A stretch of DNA of 33,425 nucleotides from the NCBI GenBank assembly GCA_947627895.1, contig CANQXV010000005.1, positions 1 to 33,425 on the forward strand. Reading direction: 5' to 3'. The notes under the pieces are model-generated. The model saw only the letters and a list, made by a program, of their open reading frames with translations, ran no database searches and had not been told where the DNA came from. The translations under genes were made by a program, and so were the position numbers. The stretch's first letter is position 1. Each line of letters begins with the position of its first letter. Below, in pieces: positions 1 through 6,164 of this stretch. The DNA is from an uncultured Bacilli bacterium (GTDB lineage Bacteria > Bacillota_I > Bacilli_A > RF39 > UBA660).

Positions 1-68
1 CGTATGCGGGAAAGCTGCACGTACGGATTTGTGAGGGTTGCATGGGGTAACCTGTGCTTCTACTCGAT
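1..68 (+). mobile_element. Group II intron, 3' end (domains V and VI), truncated by the window edge
   Basis: The first 25 nt form the typical bacterial group II intron domain V hairpin: CGTATGCG, a GAAA-type loop, then a return arm ending in CGTACG. A domain VI-like stem follows (GAG at about 32-34 pairing with CTC at 63-65), with an unpaired A at 62. If the intron ends at T68 (terminal AT fits the AY rule), that A lies 7 nt from the 3' splice site, as expected for the lariat branch point. The intron-encoded reverse transcriptase would lie to the left, outside the window. The element ends 33 nt before the next gene. Identification is by motif recall. Confidence 0.75.
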
Positions 69-101
69 TATAATTAAAGGGAAAAGCGAGGATTTTTACA
101 A

Positions 102-1028
102 ATGAAAAAAGTAAAAAATATGACGATGTATTTTCTAGGTTTTATATCAGCGTTTATTATTTGTACTTATTGGAAAATTGATACAAATGGAAAAAGTAAA
201 AATGAAATCCAAAATGATGTTAATAGCAATATGATGAGTATGTTTTTTGAGGCTTCAGATGGAACTTATGAAAAGAGTAATGAAAGCAAGTGGCCTAGTT
301 ATGGCTACACATTAAATACGGAGTTAAGTATATGCCAAAATGGTAGTAGCTTAAGTTGGCAAGATCAAAAAATTCGCGTTTATGCTACGAGTAGTGATAA
401 ATGTTATGTATATTTTGATCGAATTAAAGAGGCCACTGATTTATCAGGAAATGGATATAATGGAACATTTGAAAATGGAATCGAAATAAAAAAAGACGAT
501 GAAGGGAATGTTGGTTTATATTTCGATGGTATAGATGATTATGTAGACATAGTTGATTTACCTGAGTCAATTGATTGGAAAAGTGGTTTTACAATAGAAT
601 TTGAAGCTAAATGGCTTCAATTTAAGCATTATTCTAGAATTTTAGATTTTGGTAATGGACCTGGTGTAGATAATATTTTAATAGGTAATACTTTCTCTAC
701 CTCAACTTTAATTCCATCTATTAGATATGAAAGTAGTGTCTATGAAAAAGAAATTGTAGACGCAATAAATTTAAACCAAAAAATTAAATTTAAAATAGAA
801 TATATTCAAAGTGGAAATCGTTATATTGAAAATGTTTATAAAAATAATGATAAGATTGATAATATCACATACAATACAATTAATTTTGTAAGAAATATAA
901 CAAGAACAAACAATTTTTTAGGTAAATCAAATTGGAGTTCTGATGCATATTTTTATGGCTATATTTATAATTTAAAAATAACTGATAGTAATGGTGAACC
1001 TATTCTAATGTACGATTTTACCAAATAA
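102..1028 (+). CDS. Membrane-anchored LamG/concanavalin-like domain protein
   Basis: This is a 308-residue protein with an N-terminal hydrophobic segment (about residues 9-24) that would be a signal anchor, so the bulk of it should face outside. Residues about 65-105 form a Cys-containing module (SICQNGSSLSW ... SDKCYVYFD) that I associate with surface proteins of uncultured gut Bacilli. The second half, beginning at LYFDGIDDYVDI (about residue 140), resembles the start of Laminin-G-3 / concanavalin A-like lectin domains, suggesting glycan or matrix binding. A GAGG ribosome site at about 88-91 supports the ATG used. A group II intron ends 33 bp upstream, so the native promoter may lie inside or beyond the intron. 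The gene converges on lexA through a shared terminator. The fold is assigned from motif similarity; the ligand is unknown. Confidence 0.7.
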   Translation: MKKVKNMTMYFLGFISAFIICTYWKIDTNGKSKNEIQNDVNSNMMSMFFEASDGTYEKSNESKWPSYGYTLNTELSICQNGSSLSWQDQKIRVYATSSDKCYVYFDRIKEATDLSGNGYNGTFENGIEIKKDDEGNVGLYFDGIDDYVDIVDLPESIDWKSGFTIEFEAKWLQFKHYSRILDFGNGPGVDNILIGNTFSTSTLIPSIRYESSVYEKEIVDAINLNQKIKFKIEYIQSGNRYIENVYKNNDKIDNITYNTINFVRNITRTNNFLGKSNWSSDAYFYGYIYNLKITDSNGEPILMYDFTK

Positions 1029-1074
1029 AAAAAGAAACGGAATATTACAAATATTACAACTTCGTTTCTTTTTT
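1027..1074. terminator. Bidirectional terminator between the LamG gene and lexA
   Basis: AAAAAGAAACG on the left pairs with CGTTTCTTTTT on the right around a loop of about 23 nt. A run of A on one side and T on the other lets it work in both directions. It touches the lexA stop codon. Confidence 0.8.
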
Positions 1075-1696
1075 ATAAATGGCGATATAAACCAATGGCA
1101 ATACCTAAGATTGTAATGTTATCAAAAATGAAAGGAGCCATGGTATCATTTTCCGGTTGTAAGCGAAAATGACCATTTTCTTTATAAAAAGTTTTTAAAG
1201 TAACTTCATTTTCTTCTGTCATCGCAACAACAACATCACCATTTTTTGCCGTATTTTGTCTTTTAACAATAACATAATCGCCATCATATATTCCTTTATT
1301 AATCATAGATTCGCCACTTACTTTTAAAGTAAATACTTCTGCTTGTTTAGGAAGAAGAGAAGCGGGTAGAGCAAAAAAATCATTTGGTTGTTCTATCGCC
1401 GTAATTGGATTACCCGCGGTAATTTTTCCTAGTAAAGGAACTTTAACAACATCTTCATTTTTTTCTAAATATTCGTTCTCGCCAATAACCTCAAGGGTCC
1501 GAAATTTATTGTTGGTAGATTTAATAAAACCTTCCTTTTGTAAATTTTTAATGTGGACAAAAACCGTCGCCGGACTATTTAAGCCAACACCCGCGCATAT
1601 TTCTCTAATCGCAGGGGGATAGCCATGTTCCGCAATGTATTTTTTAATAAAGTTTAAAATTTCTAATTGTCTTTTTGATAATTTTTTATTTTCCAT
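1073..1696 (-). CDS. lexA: LexA repressor (SOS regulator)
   Basis: This 207-residue protein has the full LexA layout: an N-terminal winged-helix DNA-binding domain (residues 1-70, with the family signature LSKRQLEILNFI), a linker, and an S24 self-cleavage domain. The Ala94-Gly95 scissile bond lies in KITAGNP, the nucleophile is Ser130 (SGESM) and the general base is Lys168 (VTLKTF). In the SOS response RecA filaments trigger self-cleavage and release target genes. The start has an AGGAGG-like site on the minus strand at 1701-1706. The promoter reads TTGACT (1741-1736), a 17-bp spacer and TAAAAT (1718-1713), with a palindromic operator-like sequence on its -35, which suggests autoregulation. 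It is divergent from a small membrane-protein gene, as lexA and yneA are in Bacillus. Length and motifs are all normal. Confidence 0.97.
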   Translation of the reverse strand: MENKKLSKRQLEILNFIKKYIAEHGYPPAIREICAGVGLNSPATVFVHIKNLQKEGFIKSTNNKFRTLEVIGENEYLEKNEDVVKVPLLGKITAGNPITAIEQPNDFFALPASLLPKQAEVFTLKVSGESMINKGIYDGDYVIVKRQNTAKNGDVVVAMTEENEVTLKTFYKENGHFRLQPENDTMAPFIFDNITILGIAIGLYRHL

Positions 1697-1739
1697 AAGA
1701 CCTCCTATAATTATTTTACATTAATAATCGTCAAAAGTC

Positions 1740-1751
1740 AAACAAATGTTT
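1740..1751. promoter_or_regulatory. Candidate LexA operator on the lexA promoter
   Basis: AAACAAATGTTT is a near-palindrome resembling the Gram-positive SOS box core GAACNNNNGTTC with both outer bases changed. It overlaps the minus-strand -35 (1736-1741) of lexA. Binding is inferred from position and similarity. Confidence 0.6.
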
Positions 1752-1760
1752 AATATTTTA

Positions 1761-1788
1761 TTGACACGAACAAATGACCGTGTTAAAT
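1761..1788 (+). promoter_or_regulatory. SOS-type promoter of the small membrane gene, with operator-like site in the spacer
   Basis: A perfect -35 TTGACA (1761-1766) is followed after 16 bp by TTAAAT (1783-1788). The spacer contains CGAACAAATGACCG (1767-1780), which matches the left half of the Bacillus SOS box CGAACATATGTTCG well and the right half poorly. A repressor bound here would block RNA polymerase. Confidence 0.65.
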
Positions 1789-1812
1789 TAAAAATGAAAG
1801 AGGTGGTTAAAA

Positions 1813-1965
1813 ATGAAAAAAATGATGAAAAAGTACGGAGGAGTTATATTTTTTTATACCGCCATTATCGTGATGATTTGGGCGCTAAACTATCGATTTG
1901 CCAGTCTGTCCCAAGAAAATTCATCAGTTTTAGTTTATTCAGAAAGGGAAGCGACTCAATTATAG
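1813..1965 (+). CDS. 50-residue single-pass membrane peptide, divergent from lexA (YneA-position SOS gene)
   Basis: This short ORF starts at ATG 1813 after a good AAAGAGGTGG ribosome site (1797-1806) and ends with TAG at 1963-1965. The peptide starts MKKMMKKYGG, has one hydrophobic segment (about residues 10-28, VIFFYTAIIVMIWAL) and a short polar tail ending REATQL. In Bacillus the gene divergent from lexA is yneA, an SOS-induced membrane-anchored cell-division inhibitor with a LysM domain. This product keeps the position, the promoter logic and the transmembrane segment but lacks any LysM domain. It is probably a positional analogue that delays division after DNA damage. That role is inference; the ORF itself is well supported. 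A longer ORF at 1746-1982 in another frame is only a shadow. Confidence 0.7.
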   Translation: MKKMMKKYGGVIFFYTAIIVMIWALNYRFASLSQENSSVLVYSEREATQL

Positions 1966-1967
1966 TC

Positions 1968-1996
1968 TTTAAATTCCTATAAATTTATGGTATTCT
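1968..1996 (+). promoter_or_regulatory. Promoter of transketolase gene
   Basis: TTTAAA (1968-1973), a 17-bp spacer and an extended -10 TGG-TATTCT (TATTCT at 1991-1996). The TGG before the -10 recurs in front of parE, the CmpB-type gene and rlmD in this window. Confidence 0.5.
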
Positions 1997-2019
1997 ATAA
2001 ATAATAGGATGTGATTCGT

Positions 2020-4017
2020 GTGAGTAAAATGGATAACAAGATTATAAATAGTATTAAAGTTTTAGCCTTAGATATGATTGATAAAGCTAAAAGTGGTCAT
2101 CCCGGCATAGTTTTGGGAGCTGCTCCTATAATGTATGCTTTATATAAAGATCATTTAAATATTATTCCAAGTAAACCTAATTGGTTTAATCGCGATCGTT
2201 TTGTGTTATCCGCGGGTCATGGTTCGGCACTTTTATATTCAACTCTTTATCATGCGGGTTATGAAATTGATAGTGAAGAAATTAAAAACTTTCGGCAACT
2301 TAATTCTATAACCCCAGGGCATCCGGAATATAAAGTTACACCTGGTGTTGATACTTCAACGGGTCCTTTAGGTCAAGGAGTTGCTAATGCTGTGGGTATG
2401 GCACTCGCGGAACGCTATCTTCGTAGTATTGCTAACATGGAAAAAAGCAAAACTAAGTTAATTGATTATTATACTTATTGTTTATGTGGTGATGGGGATT
2501 TAATGGAAGGTATTGCTTATGAAGCCTTATCTTTTGCTAGTACTCAAAATTTAAATAAATTAATTTTATTATATGATCATAATAATGTAAGTTTAGATAG
2601 TTCCACGGATATTACTTTTGATGAAGATATTGAAGCCCGGTTTGAAGCCTTAGATTTTAATATTATTCGCGTTAAAAATGGCAATAATTATGTCGATATT
2701 TCCGACGCTATTTTAGATGCCAAAAAAAGTAAGAGACCATCAATAATAATTGTAGATACTATAATAGGTCATGATAGTGTTAATGAAGGCACATCGGCAT
2801 CTCATGGTAAACCTTTGTCGGATACGGACCTTGCTAATATCAAAAGTAAATATGGACTTGCTAATATGGCCTTCCATGTCGAAAAAGAAGTTTTAGACTA
2901 TTTCCAAAATGCGATAATCGACCGGGTTAATAAAAAATATAAGGAATGGTTAGAAGAATATAATCATATTTTAGAAGAACAAAATGAAGGCTTACATAAT
3001 ATTATTAATTTACTTGAGCGAAATGCTATGATTATCGATTTTGACAACACTAAGTTTAAAATTAGTGATGATTATCATGAAGAACTACGGTTAAGTAACC
3101 ATAAAGTTATGAATTTTATTGCACCTAAAAGCCCATTTTTTCTAGGCGGTAGTGCTGATCTTTCTTCATCTTGTAAAACTAATTTAGAAAAATCAAGTAC
3201 CATGAGTGAAAAAAATCCCGTTGGTAAAAATATCTACTTTGGAGTTCGGGAACATGCCATGGGTGGGATTTTAAATGGTATGGCTTTATCAAATTTAAAA
3301 GTCTTTGGTTCTACTTTTTTAACCTTCAGTGATTATCTAAAACCAGCATTAAGAATGAGTGCGTTAATGAATTTACCGGTAATTTATATTTTTACGCATG
3401 ATTCTTTCTTAATCGGGGAAGATGGACCAACTCATGAGCCGGTTGAACAATTAACAATGCTTAGAACAGTACCTAATTTAATTACTTTTAGACCCGCGGA
3501 TATTAATGAAATAATGGGTTCTTGGGAATTTATTTTAAAAAATCATTGTCCAACAACTTTAGTTATAAGTAAAGAAAAACGCAGTAAATATAAATATACT
3601 AATGCGAAATTTGTAAAATATGGGGCTTACATGATTAGAAAAGAAAAATATCATTTAGATGGTATAATTATTGCGACTGGTAGTGAGGTAGAACTTGCTT
3701 TAGAAGTTGCTCAAAATTTGTTCCTTGCCGGTCGGGATCTTCGGGTAGTATCCATGCCAAGTATGGAACTTTTCTTAAAACAAAATCCCAAGTACGAAGA
3801 ACAACTACTTCCTCGAGATGTCCCAGTTTTTGTAATTGAAGCCGGAGCTAGTCTAATTTGGAATCGCTTTGCCACCAAACCTGAATATATATTTGGCCTT
3901 GACCATTTTGGAGCCAGTGGTAAAAAAGATGATGTTAGTAAATATCTTAAATTTACTAAAAATGATATTTTAGAACGGATGGCTAAATATTTAGAAGAAA
4001 ACGATAATTTAATATAA
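2020..4017 (+). CDS. tkt: Transketolase
   Basis: Transketolase moves two-carbon ketol units between sugar phosphates in the non-oxidative pentose phosphate pathway, using thiamine diphosphate and a divalent metal. The product is about 665 residues, the normal family length. Visible landmarks are the N-terminal SGHPG (substrate histidine), the thiamine-binding CGDGDLMEG followed by NN, and in the central pyrimidine-binding domain GVREHAMGGILNGMAL, FTHDSFLIGEDGPTHEPVEQ and the FRPAD region. The C-terminal domain is complete. The frame opens at GTG 2011, but the AGGA site at 2006-2009 fits GTG 2020 better (ATG 2029 is also possible). It sits between the SOS peptide gene and the sirA-like gene, as in the Bacillus order. 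Confidence 0.95.
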   Translation: MSKMDNKIINSIKVLALDMIDKAKSGHPGIVLGAAPIMYALYKDHLNIIPSKPNWFNRDRFVLSAGHGSALLYSTLYHAGYEIDSEEIKNFRQLNSITPGHPEYKVTPGVDTSTGPLGQGVANAVGMALAERYLRSIANMEKSKTKLIDYYTYCLCGDGDLMEGIAYEALSFASTQNLNKLILLYDHNNVSLDSSTDITFDEDIEARFEALDFNIIRVKNGNNYVDISDAILDAKKSKRPSIIIVDTIIGHDSVNEGTSASHGKPLSDTDLANIKSKYGLANMAFHVEKEVLDYFQNAIIDRVNKKYKEWLEEYNHILEEQNEGLHNIINLLERNAMIIDFDNTKFKISDDYHEELRLSNHKVMNFIAPKSPFFLGGSADLSSSCKTNLEKSSTMSEKNPVGKNIYFGVREHAMGGILNGMALSNLKVFGSTFLTFSDYLKPALRMSALMNLPVIYIFTHDSFLIGEDGPTHEPVEQLTMLRTVPNLITFRPADINEIMGSWEFILKNHCPTTLVISKEKRSKYKYTNAKFVKYGAYMIRKEKYHLDGIIIATGSEVELALEVAQNLFLAGRDLRVVSMPSMELFLKQNPKYEEQLLPRDVPVFVIEAGASLIWNRFATKPEYIFGLDHFGASGKKDDVSKYLKFTKNDILERMAKYLEENDNLI

Positions 4018-4078
4018 CTCTCTAAATTCGACAAAATTTTTAAACTCTCTATAGTATTATCTTTTTAAAGGTGATAGG

Positions 4079-4495
4079 ATGAGAGTTTTTTATATTTTTA
4101 AAATTAATCGGGAGTTAAGTATACTTTTACTAGATAGTCCCTATACTTTGTTTAGGAGTCTGGAAGGAATTTATCTACTTGATAAAGATGCTGTGAGTTT
4201 AGGAAGAGATATGCTAGAACAAATATCTTGTAAAATAGATGTATTAAATTATAATAAAATGCTATATGAAAAAAATAAAGATAATGATTTTTATATGAAA
4301 ATAGGTAATCATCATCGTATCTATAATAAGTATCGGGCGGAAGAAACCAATATTTATGTAAAGAATACCCATATTTTATTAACTACGAATGTTTTACCTA
4401 AAAATATTGCATCTTTCTTACCTAGCAATGATTTATTTGTTTGTGATTTTGAAAACCGCGATTACTTTTGGCTTAATAAGTTAGTTACAAATTAA
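4079..4495 (+). CDS. sirA: SirA-like protein (inhibitor of DnaA family)
   Basis: This 138-residue protein begins MRVFYIFKI and ends with a DFENRDYFWLNKLV motif. Both ends resemble Bacillus SirA (YneE), which starts MRHYYIYLI and ends with a DF...R-Y-WLN motif. SirA binds domain I of the initiator DnaA and blocks new rounds of replication during sporulation. The position between tkt and yneF matches Bacillus exactly and strengthens the call. The middle of the protein is divergent. A promoter-like TCGACA (4028-4033), 16-bp spacer and TATAGT (4050-4055) precedes an AAAGGTGAT ribosome site. I made the family match from memory. No sporulation genes are visible in the window, so the role may be general replication control. 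Confidence 0.65.
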   Translation: MRVFYIFKINRELSILLLDSPYTLFRSLEGIYLLDKDAVSLGRDMLEQISCKIDVLNYNKMLYEKNKDNDFYMKIGNHHRIYNKYRAEETNIYVKNTHILLTTNVLPKNIASFLPSNDLFVCDFENRDYFWLNKLVTN

Positions 4496-4552
4496 AAAGT
4501 ATTTGTGTATTCCTTAAAATTATAGTAAACTTATAAGTGAAAGAGGTGGATT

Positions 4553-4762
4553 ATGTTAAAATTAATTTTATATCTAATTCTAGGCTTAGTTATTGGTCTA
4601 ATTATTGGTTTTTTATTAGCTCGTTTATTTTTTAAAAAACAAATGGAAAAGAATCCTCCAATTAATGAAAAGATGATTGAAGCGATGATGAGTAGTATGG
4701 GGCGTAAACCAAGTCAAAAACAAGTTAAACAAGTAATGGCTCAAATGAATAGGTTTAAATAA
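4553..4762 (+). CDS. yneF: YneF family (UPF0154) small membrane protein
   Basis: This 69-residue protein has one N-terminal transmembrane helix (about residues 3-27) and the conserved cytoplasmic tail KNPPINEKMI ... MMSSMGRKPSQKQVKQVM. The tail is nearly the same as Bacillus YneF, so family membership is secure. The function of the family is not established. An AAAGAGGTGG ribosome site precedes the ATG. It follows the sirA-like gene with a short gap, as in Bacillus, and ends in a strong intrinsic terminator. Confidence 0.92.
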   Translation: MLKLILYLILGLVIGLIIGFLLARLFFKKQMEKNPPINEKMIEAMMSSMGRKPSQKQVKQVMAQMNRFK

Positions 4763-4763
4763 G

Positions 4764-4793
4764 GATAAGTTAGTAGTAACTTGTCTTTTTTTT
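4764..4793 (+). terminator. Intrinsic terminator after yneF
   Basis: GATAAGTTA (4764-4772), loop GTAG, TAACTTGTC (4777-4785), then eight T. The stem is nine pairs including one G-T. Confidence 0.85.
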
Positions 4794-4874
4794 GACACTG
4801 TATTTTTAAAATAATTTTACATTTTTAACATATTTTGCTAAAATTTTAATATAAGAATAAAGAGGTGTTTAGAC

Positions 4875-5804
4875 ATGGCAAATTTTATTCAAAGTTTATA
4901 TGAAAATGAACATTTTACATTATATTTATCTATTATTCTTGTTGTTTTAGTAATTTTGTTTTTTGTGGTTTTATTCTTCGGTAAAAAAGATAAAAAGTTA
5001 CAAGAAACGCAAAAATTATTAAAAGTTACTGATAGTTTTAAAGAAGAGGAGAAAAAAGAAAAATTAGAGGTTGCTCCTGAGGTAGTTCCTGAGGTTTCAG
5101 TTTCTCCTGTGGCATCTGAAGCTACTTTTGAAGTTTCATTAACTCCTGATGTAACAATGGCTCCAGATATAAATGTTGATGCAGTTAATGAGGAAACTTT
5201 AGTTCCTCCTGAGGCATCAATTTCACCTATAATAGTTCCTGAAGAACCTACTAATCAAGGTGAAAAAGATTTGGAAAAAACGATTGTTTTACCAGTAATT
5301 GAAGAAAATAAACCTGTGTTGATTCCTAAAGATAATCGTCCTATTGAAGTGATAGTAATTAACCCTAGTAATGATGTAGATGTAGCTTTAGAAAATGAAG
5401 TTGATCCGATAGAAATAAAAGAAGAAGTTAAAGATAGTGAAGAGATAGTTGATACCAACTTACATTTTGATGAATTAAGTAATGCTTTGGAAAAAGATTT
5501 AACGGATTTAGAAAATATTAAGAAAGAATTTAATAATATTGAACTTCCAACTATCGAAGAACATAAAGAAGTAATAAAACCTAAAAAAGCCCCACCAGTG
5601 TTTAGTTCTGTTTTTGCTCCTAAAATTGATATTGCCACCGAAGAAACAGATGCTGATTTAGATTTACCAACCTTAAAGACTGATGAAGAAAAAGAAATAT
5701 CGGAAATTACTCCAGTAGAAGAATCAAAAGAAGAAAATAATGAACTACCAAGTTTTAGTTTTGATAATATCAGTGGAGAAACTTACAATTTAAACGATAA
5801 GTAA
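4875..5804 (+). CDS. Membrane-anchored acidic low-complexity protein, function unknown
   Basis: I do not recognise a family. The 309-residue product has one strong transmembrane segment at residues about 16-36 (LYLSIILVVLVILFFVVLFF), followed by a short basic patch (GKKDKKL). The rest is a long, disordered, Glu/Pro/Val-rich tail with many short PEV/SP repeats. The basic patch right after the helix predicts that the tail is cytoplasmic. A more structured-looking part at about residues 195-225 (HFDELSNALEKDLTDLENIKKEF) could form a coiled coil. The layout is reminiscent of cytoplasmic scaffold or division proteins, but nothing proves this. The ATG has an AAAGAGGTG ribosome site. The gene ends at a bidirectional terminator shared with the repeat block downstream. 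Confidence 0.75.
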   Translation: MANFIQSLYENEHFTLYLSIILVVLVILFFVVLFFGKKDKKLQETQKLLKVTDSFKEEEKKEKLEVAPEVVPEVSVSPVASEATFEVSLTPDVTMAPDINVDAVNEETLVPPEASISPIIVPEEPTNQGEKDLEKTIVLPVIEENKPVLIPKDNRPIEVIVINPSNDVDVALENEVDPIEIKEEVKDSEEIVDTNLHFDELSNALEKDLTDLENIKKEFNNIELPTIEEHKEVIKPKKAPPVFSSVFAPKIDIATEETDADLDLPTLKTDEEKEISEITPVEESKEENNELPSFSFDNISGETYNLNDK

Positions 5805-5863
5805 AAAAAATAAAATAAGCAAAATAATGTCGAACTTGGACGGACGAATTATTTTGCTTTTTG
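5803..5863. terminator. Bidirectional terminator, repeat block copy 1
   Basis: GCAAAATAAT (5819-5828) pairs with ATTATTTTGC (5848-5857), with an inner TCG/CGA extension. T-rich tracts lie on both strands (CTTTTTG on plus; a long T-rich stretch on minus opposite 5803-5818). A nearly identical hairpin is at 19607-19645. Confidence 0.75.
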
Positions 5864-5950
5864 TATACCATAAATTTATAATAAAAAATTGTTACCAGAA
5901 ATGGATGCGTCTACTAAACCCGTAGATGCTACCTTGCTGGTAACACTTAC
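5805..5950 (-). ncRNA. Candidate structured small RNA, minus strand, copy 1
   Basis: From the minus-strand promoter at 5957-5985, transcription would start near 5950, run through the GTTACCAG/CTGGTAAC hairpin and end at the hairpin plus T-tract at about 5805-5857, giving an RNA of about 145 nt. No known RNA family was recognised. Both promoter and stem are conserved in the second copy, but expression is not shown. Confidence 0.4.
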
Positions 5951-5985
5951 AAATTTATTATAATATATAATTTTTCTTTTGTCTA
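5854..5985. repeat. Inverted-repeat element with facing promoters, copy 1 (empty loop)
   Basis: Nested arms GTTACCAG (5891-5898)/CTGGTAAC (5937-5944) and GCGTCTAC (5907-5914)/GTAGATGC (5922-5929) enclose a 7-nt loop. A plus-strand promoter TTGCTT (5854-5859), 17 bp, TATAAT (5877-5882) points in from the left. A minus-strand promoter TAGACA (5985-5980), 17 bp, TATAAT (5962-5957) points in from the right. The same arms and both promoters, with the same spacings, recur at 19642-19930 around a 164-nt insert. The inner junction (TA next to AAACC) looks like the two ends of that insert joined, so this copy is probably an internally deleted form. Confidence 0.7.
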
Positions 5986-6012
5986 CTTTTCGTCAAAAAT
6001 TCAAATTGCCAC

Positions 6013-6041
6013 TTGCATATATATATATATATATATATAAT
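6013..6041 (+). promoter_or_regulatory. P1 promoter with (AT)11 microsatellite spacer, surface gene 1
   Basis: -35 TTGCAT (6013-6018) and -10 TATAAT (6036-6041) are separated by 17 bp made entirely of AT repeats; the microsatellite runs 6017-6038 (11 units). GGGAGG follows at the expected start of transcription. The spacer is optimal here, so this copy is predicted ON. Two paralogous genes have the same promoter with 10 units and a 15-bp spacer. Confidence 0.75.
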
Positions 6042-6079
6042 TAGGGAGGAAAGTAGGTGTAAAGTAAATTTTCAAAATA

Positions 6080-6108
6080 TTGTTATAACATCTATATAGA
6101 TGTATAAT
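6080..6108 (+). promoter_or_regulatory. P2 promoter with 16-bp palindrome in the spacer, surface gene 1
   Basis: TTGTTA (6080-6085), 17 bp, TATAAT (6103-6108). The spacer is almost filled by the perfect palindrome ACATCTATATAGATGT (6088-6103), a likely operator for a dimeric regulator. The same arrangement is found at 20022-20050 upstream of surface gene 3, but not upstream of gene 2. Confidence 0.6.
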
Positions 6109-6164
6109 ATCTATAAGAATAAAATAAGTAATTTTTCTCAAACTATATATGAAAGGTTAGTAAA

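Noticed and set aside
1746-1982. 78-residue ORF opposite lexA
   Set aside because: It overlaps the promoter and operator, has no ribosome site and reads as low-complexity; the frame at 1813-1965 has a strong ribosome site and a sensible membrane peptide.
5891-5944. Riboswitch in front of surface gene 1
   Set aside because: The nested stems match no riboswitch I know, and in the second copy the loop holds an ORF with facing promoters, which fits a toxin-antitoxin or MITE-like element better.
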